64,000 nucleotides of DNA from Anabaena lutea FACHB-196. GTDB taxonomy: Bacteria > Cyanobacteriota > Cyanobacteriia > Cyanobacteriales > Nostocaceae. Below are positions 1-7,530 of the stretch, in pieces. The notes beneath the pieces were generated by a model that ran no database searches, was not told the origin of the DNA, and saw only the letters and a list, made by a program, of their open reading frames with translations. The position numbers and the translations under genes are program-made. The stretch is taken from the NCBI RefSeq assembly GCF_014698305.1, contig NZ_JACJST010000014.1, positions 62,001 through 126,000 on the forward strand, in the 5' to 3' direction. Position 1 is the stretch's first letter, and each line of letters begins with the position of its first letter.

Positions 1-369
1 AGACACTCTTACGCAGAAAGCGTTTCTGGTTGGAAATTCCACCTGAAACCTGTGCAACTAAAAGAGAGATGCAGTCAGGGTTTTATAGCCCTCTCCCCGT
101 ATCCGTCTTTAAGTTGCATAATCCCTAGCCTTAGAAAGACGCTCTTATGCTCCAGAAGGGGAGACACGGGGATGCTATTTGAATGATTATTAGCTTACCG
201 TTTCACTTGAAAATTGATACAAATAATGGACAGACGTGTAGACGCTCTTGCGCGGAAGGAGATTCATTTGTAGCTTTAATTAAATTAAGTGAATTGATGT
301 CAAAGGTTCTTTTTGGAAAAATTGCCACGGATAAATGTCAATTATAAACAGTAATTATTCGCAAAAAAA
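1..369. other. Non-coding region upstream of bioD with short degenerate repeats
   Basis: I see no gene here. A 14-base motif of the form AGACRCTCTTRYGC occurs three times, at 1-14, 137-150 and 240-253, each followed by purine-rich sequence. Such short dispersed repeats are common between genes in Nostocales. The region must also hold the bioD promoter, but I cannot point to convincing -35/-10 boxes. Confidence 0.5.
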
Positions 370-1050
370 TTGTTAAACACACTACTTATTACAGGAACTG
401 ATACTGAGGCTGGTAAAACTGTTTTGACAACAGCCCTAGCAGCTTATTTTCAGAAATATTACCCCCACCGCAGCTTGGGGATCATGAAACCGATTCAATC
501 GGGGGAGGGAGACAGAGAACTATATCAAAGTCTGTTTACACTAGAACAGTCTCCAGAAGAAATTACTCCTTTGTATTTTAAAGCACCTTTAGCCCCACCC
601 ATCGCGGCGGCTAAGGAAAATCGCTTTGTTGATTTAGGAACGGTTTGGAAGGCTTTGCTAGATTTACAAAAGCGGCGGGATTTTGTGTTGGTTGAAGCTT
701 TAGGTGGTTTAGGTTCACCGGTTACTGATGAATTGACAGTAGCTGATTTAGCGGGTGAATGGCGATTACCAACGCTGTTGGTTGTACCTGTGAGATTGGG
801 AGCGATCGCACAAGCTGTGGCTAATGTAGCATTAGCTAGAGAAAAAAAGATTAATTTACAAGGCATTGTCCTTAATTGTACACAATCCCGAACTGAAGCA
901 GAAATTGCTGACTTAACACCACCCGATTTAATTCGCTCATTTACATATATACCTGTTTTGGGTTGTTTACCCTATTTAGAGAATCCCACTGATTTGGATC
1001 AACTCGCTCAAATTGCATCTAATTTAGATTGGGAAACTTTGGGGTTGTAG
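370..1050 (+). CDS. Dethiobiotin synthetase BioD
   Basis: This 226-residue protein should close the ureido ring of dethiobiotin from 7,8-diaminopelargonate, CO2 and ATP, the penultimate step of biotin synthesis in the cytoplasm. The N-terminus carries the expected P-loop GTDTEAGKT (residues 9-17), followed by the substrate-binding MKPIQSG segment near residue 40 and a VEALGG segment matching the family's VEGAGG motif. Length is normal for BioD. The start is a TTG at 370; no ATG lies between it and the P-loop, and no clear ribosome binding site is visible. No other biotin gene is nearby. It reads toward the amidohydrolase gene 45 bp downstream, so the two may be cotranscribed. Confidence 0.9.
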   Translation: MLNTLLITGTDTEAGKTVLTTALAAYFQKYYPHRSLGIMKPIQSGEGDRELYQSLFTLEQSPEEITPLYFKAPLAPPIAAAKENRFVDLGTVWKALLDLQKRRDFVLVEALGGLGSPVTDELTVADLAGEWRLPTLLVVPVRLGAIAQAVANVALAREKKINLQGIVLNCTQSRTEAEIADLTPPDLIRSFTYIPVLGCLPYLENPTDLDQLAQIASNLDWETLGL

Positions 1051-1095
1051 AAAGATATTTCCCAATCACTAATCACCCATTACCAATTAGCAATT

Positions 1096-2313
1096 ATGGT
1101 TTCTACCTTTCCTAATTCATCCACTGTAAATTTAACGAATGTGCGGTTAGAAATTCGCTCATTACAACCGCAATTGGTAGAATGGCGAAGACGCATACAT
1201 CAAAAGCCAGAGTTAGGTTTTCAAGAAAAACTCACGGCTGAATTTATTTCCCAAAAGCTGCAAAGTTGGGGAATTGAACATCAAACCGAGATTGCGGAAA
1301 CAGGCATTGTTGCGATTATCAAAGGTGAAAAATCTGGGACTGGTAAAGTTTTAGCGATTCGTGCTGATATGGATGCTTTACCAATTCTAGAAGCGAATGA
1401 AGTTCCCTATTGTTCCCAGCATGATGGGGTGATGCACGCTTGTGGACATGACGGACATACAGCGATCGCTCTAGGAACAGCATACTACCTCCACCACCAT
1501 CGTCAAGACTTCTCAGGAACCGTAAAAATTATCTTCCAACCCGCAGAAGAAGGGCCAGGTGGTGCAAAACCGATGATAGAAGCAGGGGTACTCAAAAATC
1601 CTGATGTTGATGCCATTATCGGTTTACATCTATGGAATAATTTACCCTTGGGGACAGTGGGAGTCCGTGCAGGTGCATTAATGGCAGCTGTCGAATTATT
1701 TCGTTGCACCATTTTCGGCAAAGGTGGACATGGTGCAATACCTCAACAAACCATTGATTCTATTGTAGTAGCTGCCCAAATAGTCAACGCCTTGCAAGCG
1801 ATTGTCTCACGCAATGTTAACCCCATTGATTCAGCGGTAGTGACAATTGGGGAACTTCATGCCGGTACGGCTGTAAATGTGATTGCAGATACTGCCAGAA
1901 TGGGTGGTACTGTCAGATATTTTAATCCTGATTTAGCAGACTTTTTTAAACACAGAATTGAGCAGATTATTTTAGGAATTTGCCAAAGTCATAGCGCAAG
2001 TTATGAATTTGATTATATCCATCTTTATCCACCTGTAATTAATCATCCACAAATAGCAGAATTAGTCCGTTCTGTAGCCGCAGAAGTCATAGAAACTCCT
2101 CTTGGTATTGTTCCCGAATGCCAAACTATGGGTGGTGAAGATATGTCATTTTTCCTCCAAGAAGTTCCTGGTTGTTATTTCTTTTTAGGTTCTGCAAATG
2201 CAGAGAAAAAATTAAATTATCCTCATCATCATCCCCGGTTTGATTTTGATGAAACAGCTTTAGTCATGGGTGTGGAGATGTTTGTCAGATGTGTGGAAAG
2301 GTTTTTTAGTTAA
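1096..2313 (+). CDS. M20 family amidohydrolase (N-acyl-amino-acid / hippurate hydrolase type)
   Basis: The 405-residue protein belongs to the M20D metallopeptidase group that hydrolyses N-acylated amino acids or related amides. Visible landmarks are ADMDALP (residues 90-96), the metal-binding HACGHDGH segment (C116, H118), the catalytic Glu pair in PAEEGPGG (E151-E152), a dimerisation-domain GHGAIP segment and a C-terminal GGEDMSFF motif. Length is typical and it should be cytosolic. The exact substrate (indole-acetyl-amino acids, hippurate, N-acetyl amino acids) cannot be read from sequence. A terminator-like hairpin follows 94 bp after the stop, inside a dispersed repeat. Confidence 0.88.
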   Translation: MVSTFPNSSTVNLTNVRLEIRSLQPQLVEWRRRIHQKPELGFQEKLTAEFISQKLQSWGIEHQTEIAETGIVAIIKGEKSGTGKVLAIRADMDALPILEANEVPYCSQHDGVMHACGHDGHTAIALGTAYYLHHHRQDFSGTVKIIFQPAEEGPGGAKPMIEAGVLKNPDVDAIIGLHLWNNLPLGTVGVRAGALMAAVELFRCTIFGKGGHGAIPQQTIDSIVVAAQIVNALQAIVSRNVNPIDSAVVTIGELHAGTAVNVIADTARMGGTVRYFNPDLADFFKHRIEQIILGICQSHSASYEFDYIHLYPPVINHPQIAELVRSVAAEVIETPLGIVPECQTMGGEDMSFFLQEVPGCYFFLGSANAEKKLNYPHHHPRFDFDETALVMGVEMFVRCVERFFS

Positions 2314-2467
2314 TTACAAAAAAAGGGAACAGGGAACAGGGAACAGATAAGAAACTTTAGTTGCTGAGTTTAAAGCTCATTCAAAAAACAGTGTCATTAT
2401 TTCAATCTCATGTTTTTAAACATGAGTTTTTTCTGTTAAGAGTTGCCCGTTAAGAGTTCCCTCTGAA
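2314..2467 (-). repeat. Dispersed repeat C, copy 1
   Basis: This 154-bp stretch is the reverse complement of a segment at 28248-28428. Both copies share GGGAACA-type tandem heptamers at one end, a central CTCATG/CATGAG hairpin and an AACTCTTAACGGGCAACTC segment at the other end. Here the element lies directly after the amidohydrolase stop codon and contributes the terminator hairpin at 2407-2432. This copy lacks a 20-bp palindromic insert present in the other copy. Confidence 0.8.
2407..2432 (+). terminator. Rho-independent-type terminator within repeat C
   Basis: A perfect 9-bp stem, CTCATGTTT (2407-2415) with AAACATGAG (2418-2426), has a two-base loop and is followed by six T residues (2427-2432). 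It lies 94 bp downstream of the amidohydrolase stop and is oriented to end that transcript. Confidence 0.7.
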
Positions 2468-2727
2468 TATTAATATTTGTATTTTATTTACTTTTTGCTG
2501 AACATGATATAGCAACGGACAAGGCGTTTAGGACATCAACCAATGCTAAAACTTAGACAATAAAAGGCTTCTAGCACTGTCACCTGCTATATCACCCGCT
2601 ACACGGAGTTAGCAGCTAACAGAAATATCTGCTATTTTCTGACATAAATAATTTTGTAAGTCCTAATTATCTGCGCCTAAGCATTCCCAAGGTGTTATCT
2701 GCCGCAAACACCACACAAAGGAAATTT

Positions 2728-2988
2728 ATGCGCTATCGTCCCTATGGAAGAAAAGACAAATATTCTCTTATCGCTGCTGTTAAATTTGTCAGCTTTACGT
2801 TTTTTTTTGGAACTTTAATCTGTGGTGGTTTCTATACAGGTTCTTTCATGATCTCTTATGTTACATCCAGCTTAAACACTATTCACCCTACCTCAATTCC
2901 TGGTATTAAACAAGACAAATGTCTGTCTACTGGGAAAGTTTGGCGTGATGATAAATGTTGGGATTATCAACATAATCCTACATTTTGA
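2728..2988 (+). CDS. Small single-span membrane protein, unknown function
   Basis: I do not recognise this 86-residue protein. It starts with basic residues (MRYRPYGRKDK), followed by one hydrophobic segment at about residues 14-40 that should span the membrane, and then a hydrophilic tail with two cysteines and several aromatic residues (KCWDYQ). I chose the ATG at 2728 because AAAGGAAA lies just upstream; an in-frame GTG at 2692 would add 12 residues. A strong terminator follows 8 bp after the stop, so it is probably an independent unit. Its positively charged N-terminus suggests an N-in orientation with the Cys-containing tail outside, which is inference only. Confidence 0.6.
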   Translation: MRYRPYGRKDKYSLIAAVKFVSFTFFFGTLICGGFYTGSFMISYVTSSLNTIHPTSIPGIKQDKCLSTGKVWRDDKCWDYQHNPTF

Positions 2989-2996
2989 TTACTATG

Positions 2997-3025
2997 CCTC
3001 TCTTTTTGTCGGAGAGAGGTTTTTT
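2997..3025 (+). terminator. Rho-independent terminator
   Basis: CCTCTCT (2997-3003) and AGAGAGG (3013-3019) form a 7-bp stem with a 9-base loop, followed by T residues at 3020-3025. It lies immediately after the small membrane-protein gene. Confidence 0.85.
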
Positions 3026-3099
3026 GGTAAATAAAAGGTTATGAATATTTAAATATCATCTCAGAACGTCAGGGATATAGAAATAATATTTGATTCTAA

Positions 3100-3468
3100 G
3101 AGGTTGTTTGAAAACTTTTTCGTGTTGGATCTGACACCCGCTGATCCCCCTAAATCCCCCTTTCTAAGGGGGACTTTGAAGAATTTAGCCCCCCTTTCTA
3201 AGGGGGGTAGGGGGGATCCTGACAAGGGTAGGTTTTTAATATTATCTGTTAAGGCAGGACTAGGAAGACAAGGAGGGAAAGTAGACAAGGAAGATTTTCT
3301 CCGCACAATGGTCTTTTTGTTACCAATAAAATATGATTTTGTACGTGTTTCCTCCCTTGTCCACTGTCCTTCCTTGTCCCCCAAGTCTTGCCCTCACGAC
3401 AATGTAAAATACCTACCCTTGTGAGTAGGGGGGATCTCGATTAATTCTGATACTTTTCAAACATCCTC
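3100..3468 (+). mobile_element. MITE-like repeat A, copy 1 (interrupted by element B)
   Basis: Terminal inverted repeats GAGGTTGTTTGAAAA and TTTTCAAACATCCTC bound this element, and TAA occurs on both sides (3097-3099 and 3469-3471) as a possible 3-bp target duplication. After subtracting the inserted element B and its 11-bp duplication (218 bp), the core is 151 bp, matching copies at 44369-44534 and 54294-54445. The interior is rich in C- and G-runs and self-complementary. It encodes no protein; reading frames across it are chance. Confidence 0.85.
3219..3425 (+). mobile_element. MITE-like palindromic element B, copy 1
   Basis: This 207-bp element starts CTGACAAGGGTAGG and ends CCTACCCTTGTGAG, so its ends are inverted repeats. 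The exact 11-bp sequence TAGGGGGGATC stands on both sides (3208-3218 and 3426-3436), as expected for target duplication on insertion. It has landed inside repeat A. Copies at 31639-31858 and 39870-40076 are nearly identical. Its two halves are imperfectly complementary over most of their length, so the RNA would fold into one long hairpin. No protein-coding potential is apparent. Confidence 0.9.
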
Positions 3469-3471
3469 TAA

Positions 3472-3488
3472 GGTGGGCAATGCCCACC
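3472..3488. terminator. GC-rich palindrome GGTGGGCAATGCCCACC
   Basis: A perfect 8-bp inverted repeat with a one-base centre sits 47 bp beyond the stop of the minus-strand M48-like gene. The same palindrome recurs at 28435 and 55841, again between convergent gene ends, so it probably serves as a bidirectional terminator or RNA-stabilising hairpin. Confidence 0.5.
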
Positions 3489-3535
3489 CTACGGGACTTA
3501 AAATTTTTTAGATATCATTGATGATTGCAATCTGA

Positions 3536-4432
3536 TTACCAGGAAGATAAAAAATTCCAACCCTCTTGTTGTGGATTATCTTCTTCGGGCGCTTTTGATT
3601 TTAAATCGTCCTGAATCAATTTATCATATTCACCAGAATCAACCCATTTTAATAATTCCCCAGTTCGCATCACTATCCAAGAAAGTCTATGTTCTGTATA
3701 GCTCAATATCTTTGTCACATTATCCAAGCTATCAAAGCTATGAGTTCCAAATTCACGGGACTGAATGATAAAATCTTCAATGACATCATCCGTCAAGTAT
3801 TCATTGGGTAAACCGGCAAGTTTCATCAGTGCAGTTGTGGCGATATTAATATCTTGACACGCTAATAAACCAGCGCGATCAGCAGTTAACTTGGCCATCA
3901 TCACCCAATTATATAAAGCTAGTTCGACTCCACTGGCAACTAAGCCACCAATCCCCAATGTAGTGCTACTCAATAAATTTTTTAAAATTGGCATCACAAT
4001 TGCCATTTGATAATATATCATATGTTGACTCTTAATCCGAGCAACTTCGTATCCTAAAACATAAAGTAATTCATCCGCATTTAACCATTCCATTGCCTCT
4101 AAATTAATGCCAATCAAGGGTTTTTCTACGCCAATAACGTAAGTTTGAATGTAACCTGTACCTCGAAACAGATACAAGTCAGGCAATGAAGAAACATCAA
4201 GAATTTGGCAAGTTTCTACCAATGCTGCATATAATTTAGGAAAATTACGATTTGTGACTCTAATTTCACTGCCAAGGCTTTGTAATCTCAGTAAACGATC
4301 AATACTATATTCGTTAATTTTTTTGAGTAGGGGAGAAATTCCCGGCATTTTTTGTAAAGAAGCTAAAGCTTGCCGGTCAAAGGGGTGTTCGTAGGTTTCT
4401 GAATTAAGTCCAGTTAAAATTTTTCTGGTCAA
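3536..4432 (-). CDS. M48-like protein with lost zinc site (probable pseudo-peptidase)
   Basis: The 298-residue protein has the overall pattern of M48-type peptidases: an N-terminal helical part, a segment ADELLYVLGYEVARIKSQH where the HExxH helix should be, a hydrophobic region at about 139-175, and LTADRAGLLACQD. Canonical HELGH reads Y128-E-V-A-R132 here, and the third ligand Glu that normally precedes LTADRAG/LSADRAG is K181. All three zinc ligands therefore appear missing, and I infer it is not an active protease. The start is a TTG at 4432, since an in-frame TGA lies five codons upstream and the next Met is residue 29. It stands alone, pointing toward the repeat region. Confidence 0.65.
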   Translation of the reverse strand: MTRKILTGLNSETYEHPFDRQALASLQKMPGISPLLKKINEYSIDRLLRLQSLGSEIRVTNRNFPKLYAALVETCQILDVSSLPDLYLFRGTGYIQTYVIGVEKPLIGINLEAMEWLNADELLYVLGYEVARIKSQHMIYYQMAIVMPILKNLLSSTTLGIGGLVASGVELALYNWVMMAKLTADRAGLLACQDINIATTALMKLAGLPNEYLTDDVIEDFIIQSREFGTHSFDSLDNVTKILSYTEHRLSWIVMRTGELLKWVDSGEYDKLIQDDLKSKAPEEDNPQQEGWNFLSSW

Positions 4433-4444
4433 GGGATATTTGCC

Positions 4445-4621
4445 TCATTTGGTTATGTGGGCGAGTACCAAACTTATTAAACTATCTAAAATGCGATCGC
4501 GTGACAATGGCATCATTTCTTTACCATATAGTATTTCCTGCACCATCACACAAGTTAGTAAACTGAGTATTCCTATGAGACTAGCCTTAAAAACAATTAT
4601 CATGACTCTATGACCAATCAT
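4445..4621 (-). CDS. Candidate small membrane ORF (58 aa)
   Basis: An ATG at 4621 opens a 58-codon frame ending with TGA at 4445-4447. The product begins MIGHRVMIIVFK and has a hydrophobic segment at about residues 7-27, followed by a charged tail. It is in the same reading frame as the M48-like gene, whose TTG start lies 12 bp after this TGA. It could be a small protein translated with that gene, the remnant of a longer N-terminus, or chance. I see no clear ribosome binding site. Confidence 0.25.
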   Translation of the reverse strand: MIGHRVMIIVFKASLIGILSLLTCVMVQEILYGKEMMPLSRDRILDSLISLVLAHITK

Positions 4622-4755
4622 TCTTTAATGGTACAGAGCAAGGGAATTTATTTATCCGTGGGGTCAATCCAAAATTCAAAATCCTGTTAGAGGATGACGA
4701 ACCCGCATTTTGATCAAATACCTATTTAATTACTCAAAGGCTTTGAAATATAACT

Positions 4756-5763
4756 ATGAAACGTCTAGTCATTTGTTGTGATGGAACTTGGCAACAGTTA
4801 ACGAGTTCTTACCCAAGCAATGTGGTTAAGCTGGCTCAATCTGTGAAACCGATTGCCAGTGACGGGGTTGCACAAATCGTTTTCTATGACGCAGGCATTG
4901 GCACCGAAACGCTCAAAATTTTAGGCGGAGCTACCGGATTAGGAATCGATAGAAATATAGAAGATGGCTACCGATTTCTTAGCCTCAACTATGTTCCTGG
5001 TGACGAAATTTATCTATTCGGTTTCAGTCGCGGTGCTTACACAGTTAGGAGTCTAGCGGGGATGATCTATTGCTCCGGTCTCCTAGAGCGTCCCCATGTC
5101 ACAAAAGCACATGAAGCTTACGAGCTTTATCGTAACCGGGGTATTAAACCCAAAGATAGAGTAGCAACAAAATACCGTGAAATTTATGGCGATCGCGTCC
5201 CTATCACCTTGCTTGGTTGTTTTGACACCGTTGGCGCTCTTGGTATTCCTGGGATACCCGCTTTCCGAAGGTTTAGCAACCAGCTAAATCAGCGGTACAG
5301 ATTCCATGACACCACGTTAAACAAATTTATTGGTAATGCATTGCACGCAGTGGCCATCGACGAAATCCGCGAAATCTTTGATGTCACTCCCATGAAAAAA
5401 CATCCTGAGGCTGAAAACCAGCGGGTAATTCAAAAGTGGTTTCCAGGAGAACACGGTTGTGTTGGTGGTGGAACGGAAGAACACAGTGGATTATCAGATA
5501 CTGCCTTACAGTGGATGATTGATTCCATCGAGAATCTAGGATTGGGGCTTGACCTCGATCCAAGTGTGATTCCCACAGGTATTAACCCCAATTATGAATG
5601 TGACTTTAAGAACAATGTTGGATTCTTTAAATTAGCAGGAATCAAGCTTCGTGAGGTCAGCGATGTGATTGAAGATATTCATGAAAGCGCAATCAACCGT
5701 CTGCAAAAGCGCAAGGACTATCGACCCAAGAATCTACAAAAGATTATCTCCAAACTAGATTAA
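4756..5763 (+). CDS. DUF2235 alpha/beta-hydrolase (Tle1-like phospholipase fold)
   Basis: This 335-residue protein opens with KRLVICCDGTWQ, the signature of DUF2235, a family that includes Tle1-type phospholipases. The nucleophile elbow is GFSRG (residues 89-93, Ser91), with D157 in CFDTVGALG and H233 in WFPGEHGCVGGG completing a likely Ser-Asp-His triad. There is no signal peptide. It lies 81 bp upstream of a fatty-acid dioxygenase gene on the same strand, followed by a hydroperoxide-lyase-like gene. I infer that it releases the fatty-acid substrate for these enzymes; its lipid substrate is not shown by sequence. No VgrG, PAAR or immunity gene is nearby, so a type VI effector role is unlikely. 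Confidence 0.8.
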   Translation: MKRLVICCDGTWQQLTSSYPSNVVKLAQSVKPIASDGVAQIVFYDAGIGTETLKILGGATGLGIDRNIEDGYRFLSLNYVPGDEIYLFGFSRGAYTVRSLAGMIYCSGLLERPHVTKAHEAYELYRNRGIKPKDRVATKYREIYGDRVPITLLGCFDTVGALGIPGIPAFRRFSNQLNQRYRFHDTTLNKFIGNALHAVAIDEIREIFDVTPMKKHPEAENQRVIQKWFPGEHGCVGGGTEEHSGLSDTALQWMIDSIENLGLGLDLDPSVIPTGINPNYECDFKNNVGFFKLAGIKLREVSDVIEDIHESAINRLQKRKDYRPKNLQKIISKLD

Positions 5764-5844
5764 GTTGAATGAACTTAGGTTAAGTAAATCAGAGAATTCA
5801 GTGTAAATTGAATACGTCAGTTTTAAAAAAAGGTAAAAATAATT

Positions 5845-7473
5845 ATGACTGCAACAAGAGACACATCTAAAGACGGGTTGAATAACAAGCTTCAGACATT
5901 TGTTTTAACCAACTTTAAAGGCATTTGGCAACTTGTTCAAAGCAATGAATTTCTAAAACGTAAAGTTAACAAAGCTCTAATCAATAGTCTCATCTACAAA
6001 ATTCCTACTCGTCCTAATCCCTACAGTACGATGACCTTAGATGAGCATATTCCTGGTACTAACATTCCTAAAAAAACCGATGCTTATACTTCCTGGGAAT
6101 CGCTCAATGATCGCACTTATACAGGAAGACATCTACCACCCGATCCAAAGTTAAACTCTGAAGGTAATTTACCTAAAGTTGAAGACTTGGCTGTTTTGTT
6201 CCGTAAAAGAGATGGTAAAACAATTTATTCTAACAAATCAACTATGCTGTTTCCCTATTGGGTGCAGTGGTTTACTGATAGTTTTCTCCGTCTTGATCAC
6301 CACAACAAATTAAAAAATACTTCCAACCATGAAATTGATTTGTGTAATGTTTATGGTTTAACCAGAAAACAAACACATCTTTTAAGAAGTTTTCAAGGAG
6401 GTAAATTTAAAACTCAAAAACTTAAACGCCAAGATGGTGTGGAAGAAGATTATCCCTTATTTTATTATGCTGATGCAGAACAAGGTATAGTTGACCCTCA
6501 ATTTGAGGGACTTTATGAACCAATCAATGATGAGAAAAGACAGCCCCCAGATAAAAAACAATATATGTTTGCGATGGGAGTAGAACGAGCCAATGTGCAA
6601 ATTGGCTACGTCATGCTCAATACTCTATGTATCCGGGAACATAATCGTCTTTGTGATGTATTAGCCAGCAATTATCCAGATTGGGATGATGAACGCCTCT
6701 TCCAAACTTCGAGAAATATTCTCATGGCGATGATTCTTAAAATCATTATGGAAGAGTACATTAATCACATCACTCCTTATCACTTTAAGTTGTTTGCTGA
6801 TCCTGAAGCTTTTACTAAAGAAAGTTGGTATCGTACCAATTGGATGGCAATTGAGTTTGACTTTGTTTATCGCTGGCATAGTGCAATTCCAGAAACCTTT
6901 AACTACAACGGCAAACCAACCCATATTGCTACCACTCTCTGGAACAATAAGCTGTTTATTGACAAAGGTTTAGGGGCATTAATGGAAGAAACTTGTTCCC
7001 AACCAGGGACAAAAATTGGTTTATTCAACACCCCTGATATATTGGTTGAGTTAACAGAGTTACCCTCAATCAAACTAGGACGACAACTGCAATTAGCAAG
7101 CTACAACGATTATCGCCAAATGTGTGGTTTCCCCAGAGTGACTAGATTTGAGCAAATTACCAGCGATGAATTTGCTCAAAAGAAACTCAAAGAATTATAT
7201 GGTCATGTTGATAAGATTGAGTTCTTTGTGGGACTTTACGCCGAGGATGGGCGAAAAAATTCAACTATCCCTTCCCTCGTAGCCCGCTTAATTGGGATTG
7301 ATGCCTTTTCTCAGGCGCTAACTAATCCGATACTATCACCCAATATTTTCAATAAAGAGACTTTCTCTCCTGTGGGTTGGGATATTATTCAAAATACCAA
7401 GACCGTCTCAGATTTAGTTAATCGTAACGTTCCTCCATCAGCCAAAAAGTACAAAGTTACTTTTGACCTTTAA
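5845..7473 (+). CDS. Cyclooxygenase-like heme fatty-acid dioxygenase (probable linoleate 10S-dioxygenase)
   Basis: The 542-residue protein belongs to the animal-type heme peroxidase/cyclooxygenase superfamily. The motif YRWH (342-345) matches the region of cyclooxygenase with the catalytic Tyr385 and proximal His388, so Y342 and H345 are the likely catalytic Tyr and heme ligand. NHEIDLCNVYGL (161-172) and REHNRLC (264-270) are family landmarks. At the distal side QWFTDSF aligns by eye with cyclooxygenase QHFTHQF, placing D145 where His207 would be. In Nostoc punctiforme a cyclooxygenase relative next to a catalase-related gene is a linoleate/oleate 10S-dioxygenase; the same pairing occurs here. 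It is not the plant alpha-dioxygenase type by neighbourhood, although the fold is shared. Confidence 0.85.
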   Translation: MTATRDTSKDGLNNKLQTFVLTNFKGIWQLVQSNEFLKRKVNKALINSLIYKIPTRPNPYSTMTLDEHIPGTNIPKKTDAYTSWESLNDRTYTGRHLPPDPKLNSEGNLPKVEDLAVLFRKRDGKTIYSNKSTMLFPYWVQWFTDSFLRLDHHNKLKNTSNHEIDLCNVYGLTRKQTHLLRSFQGGKFKTQKLKRQDGVEEDYPLFYYADAEQGIVDPQFEGLYEPINDEKRQPPDKKQYMFAMGVERANVQIGYVMLNTLCIREHNRLCDVLASNYPDWDDERLFQTSRNILMAMILKIIMEEYINHITPYHFKLFADPEAFTKESWYRTNWMAIEFDFVYRWHSAIPETFNYNGKPTHIATTLWNNKLFIDKGLGALMEETCSQPGTKIGLFNTPDILVELTELPSIKLGRQLQLASYNDYRQMCGFPRVTRFEQITSDEFAQKKLKELYGHVDKIEFFVGLYAEDGRKNSTIPSLVARLIGIDAFSQALTNPILSPNIFNKETFSPVGWDIIQNTKTVSDLVNRNVPPSAKKYKVTFDL

Positions 7474-7495
7474 GAAGATATTCCCGGCTTTTAAT

Positions 7496-7523
7496 GCGAT
7501 CGCTTGTTTGCAAGAGCGATCGC
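7496..7523. promoter_or_regulatory. Inverted HIP1 repeat between dioxygenase and lyase genes
   Basis: Two GCGATCGC octamers face each other as GCGATCGCTTG and CAAGAGCGATCGC, making a stem-loop 22 bp after the dioxygenase stop and 7 bp before the next ATG. It would place a hairpin in the intergenic mRNA and could hide or space the ribosome binding site. It lacks a T-tract, so it is not a simple terminator. Confidence 0.5.
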
Positions 7524-7530
7524 CACAATT

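Noticed and set aside
3061-3424. Open frames of 106-107 codons on both strands
   Set aside because: They lie wholly inside MITE-like elements A and B, and similar frames occur in the other copies only because the DNA is repeated.
4756-5763. Type VI secretion effector interpretation of the DUF2235 protein
   Set aside because: No VgrG, PAAR, chaperone or immunity gene is nearby, while two lipid-oxidation genes are.
5800-5820. NtcA-like site GTA-N7-TAC upstream of the dioxygenase
   Set aside because: The spacing is 7 and not 8 bases, and no suitable -10 box follows at the expected distance.
5845-7473. Plant-type alpha-dioxygenase
   Set aside because: The YRWH heme-ligand motif and the catalase-related neighbour fit the cyanobacterial 10S-dioxygenase group better.
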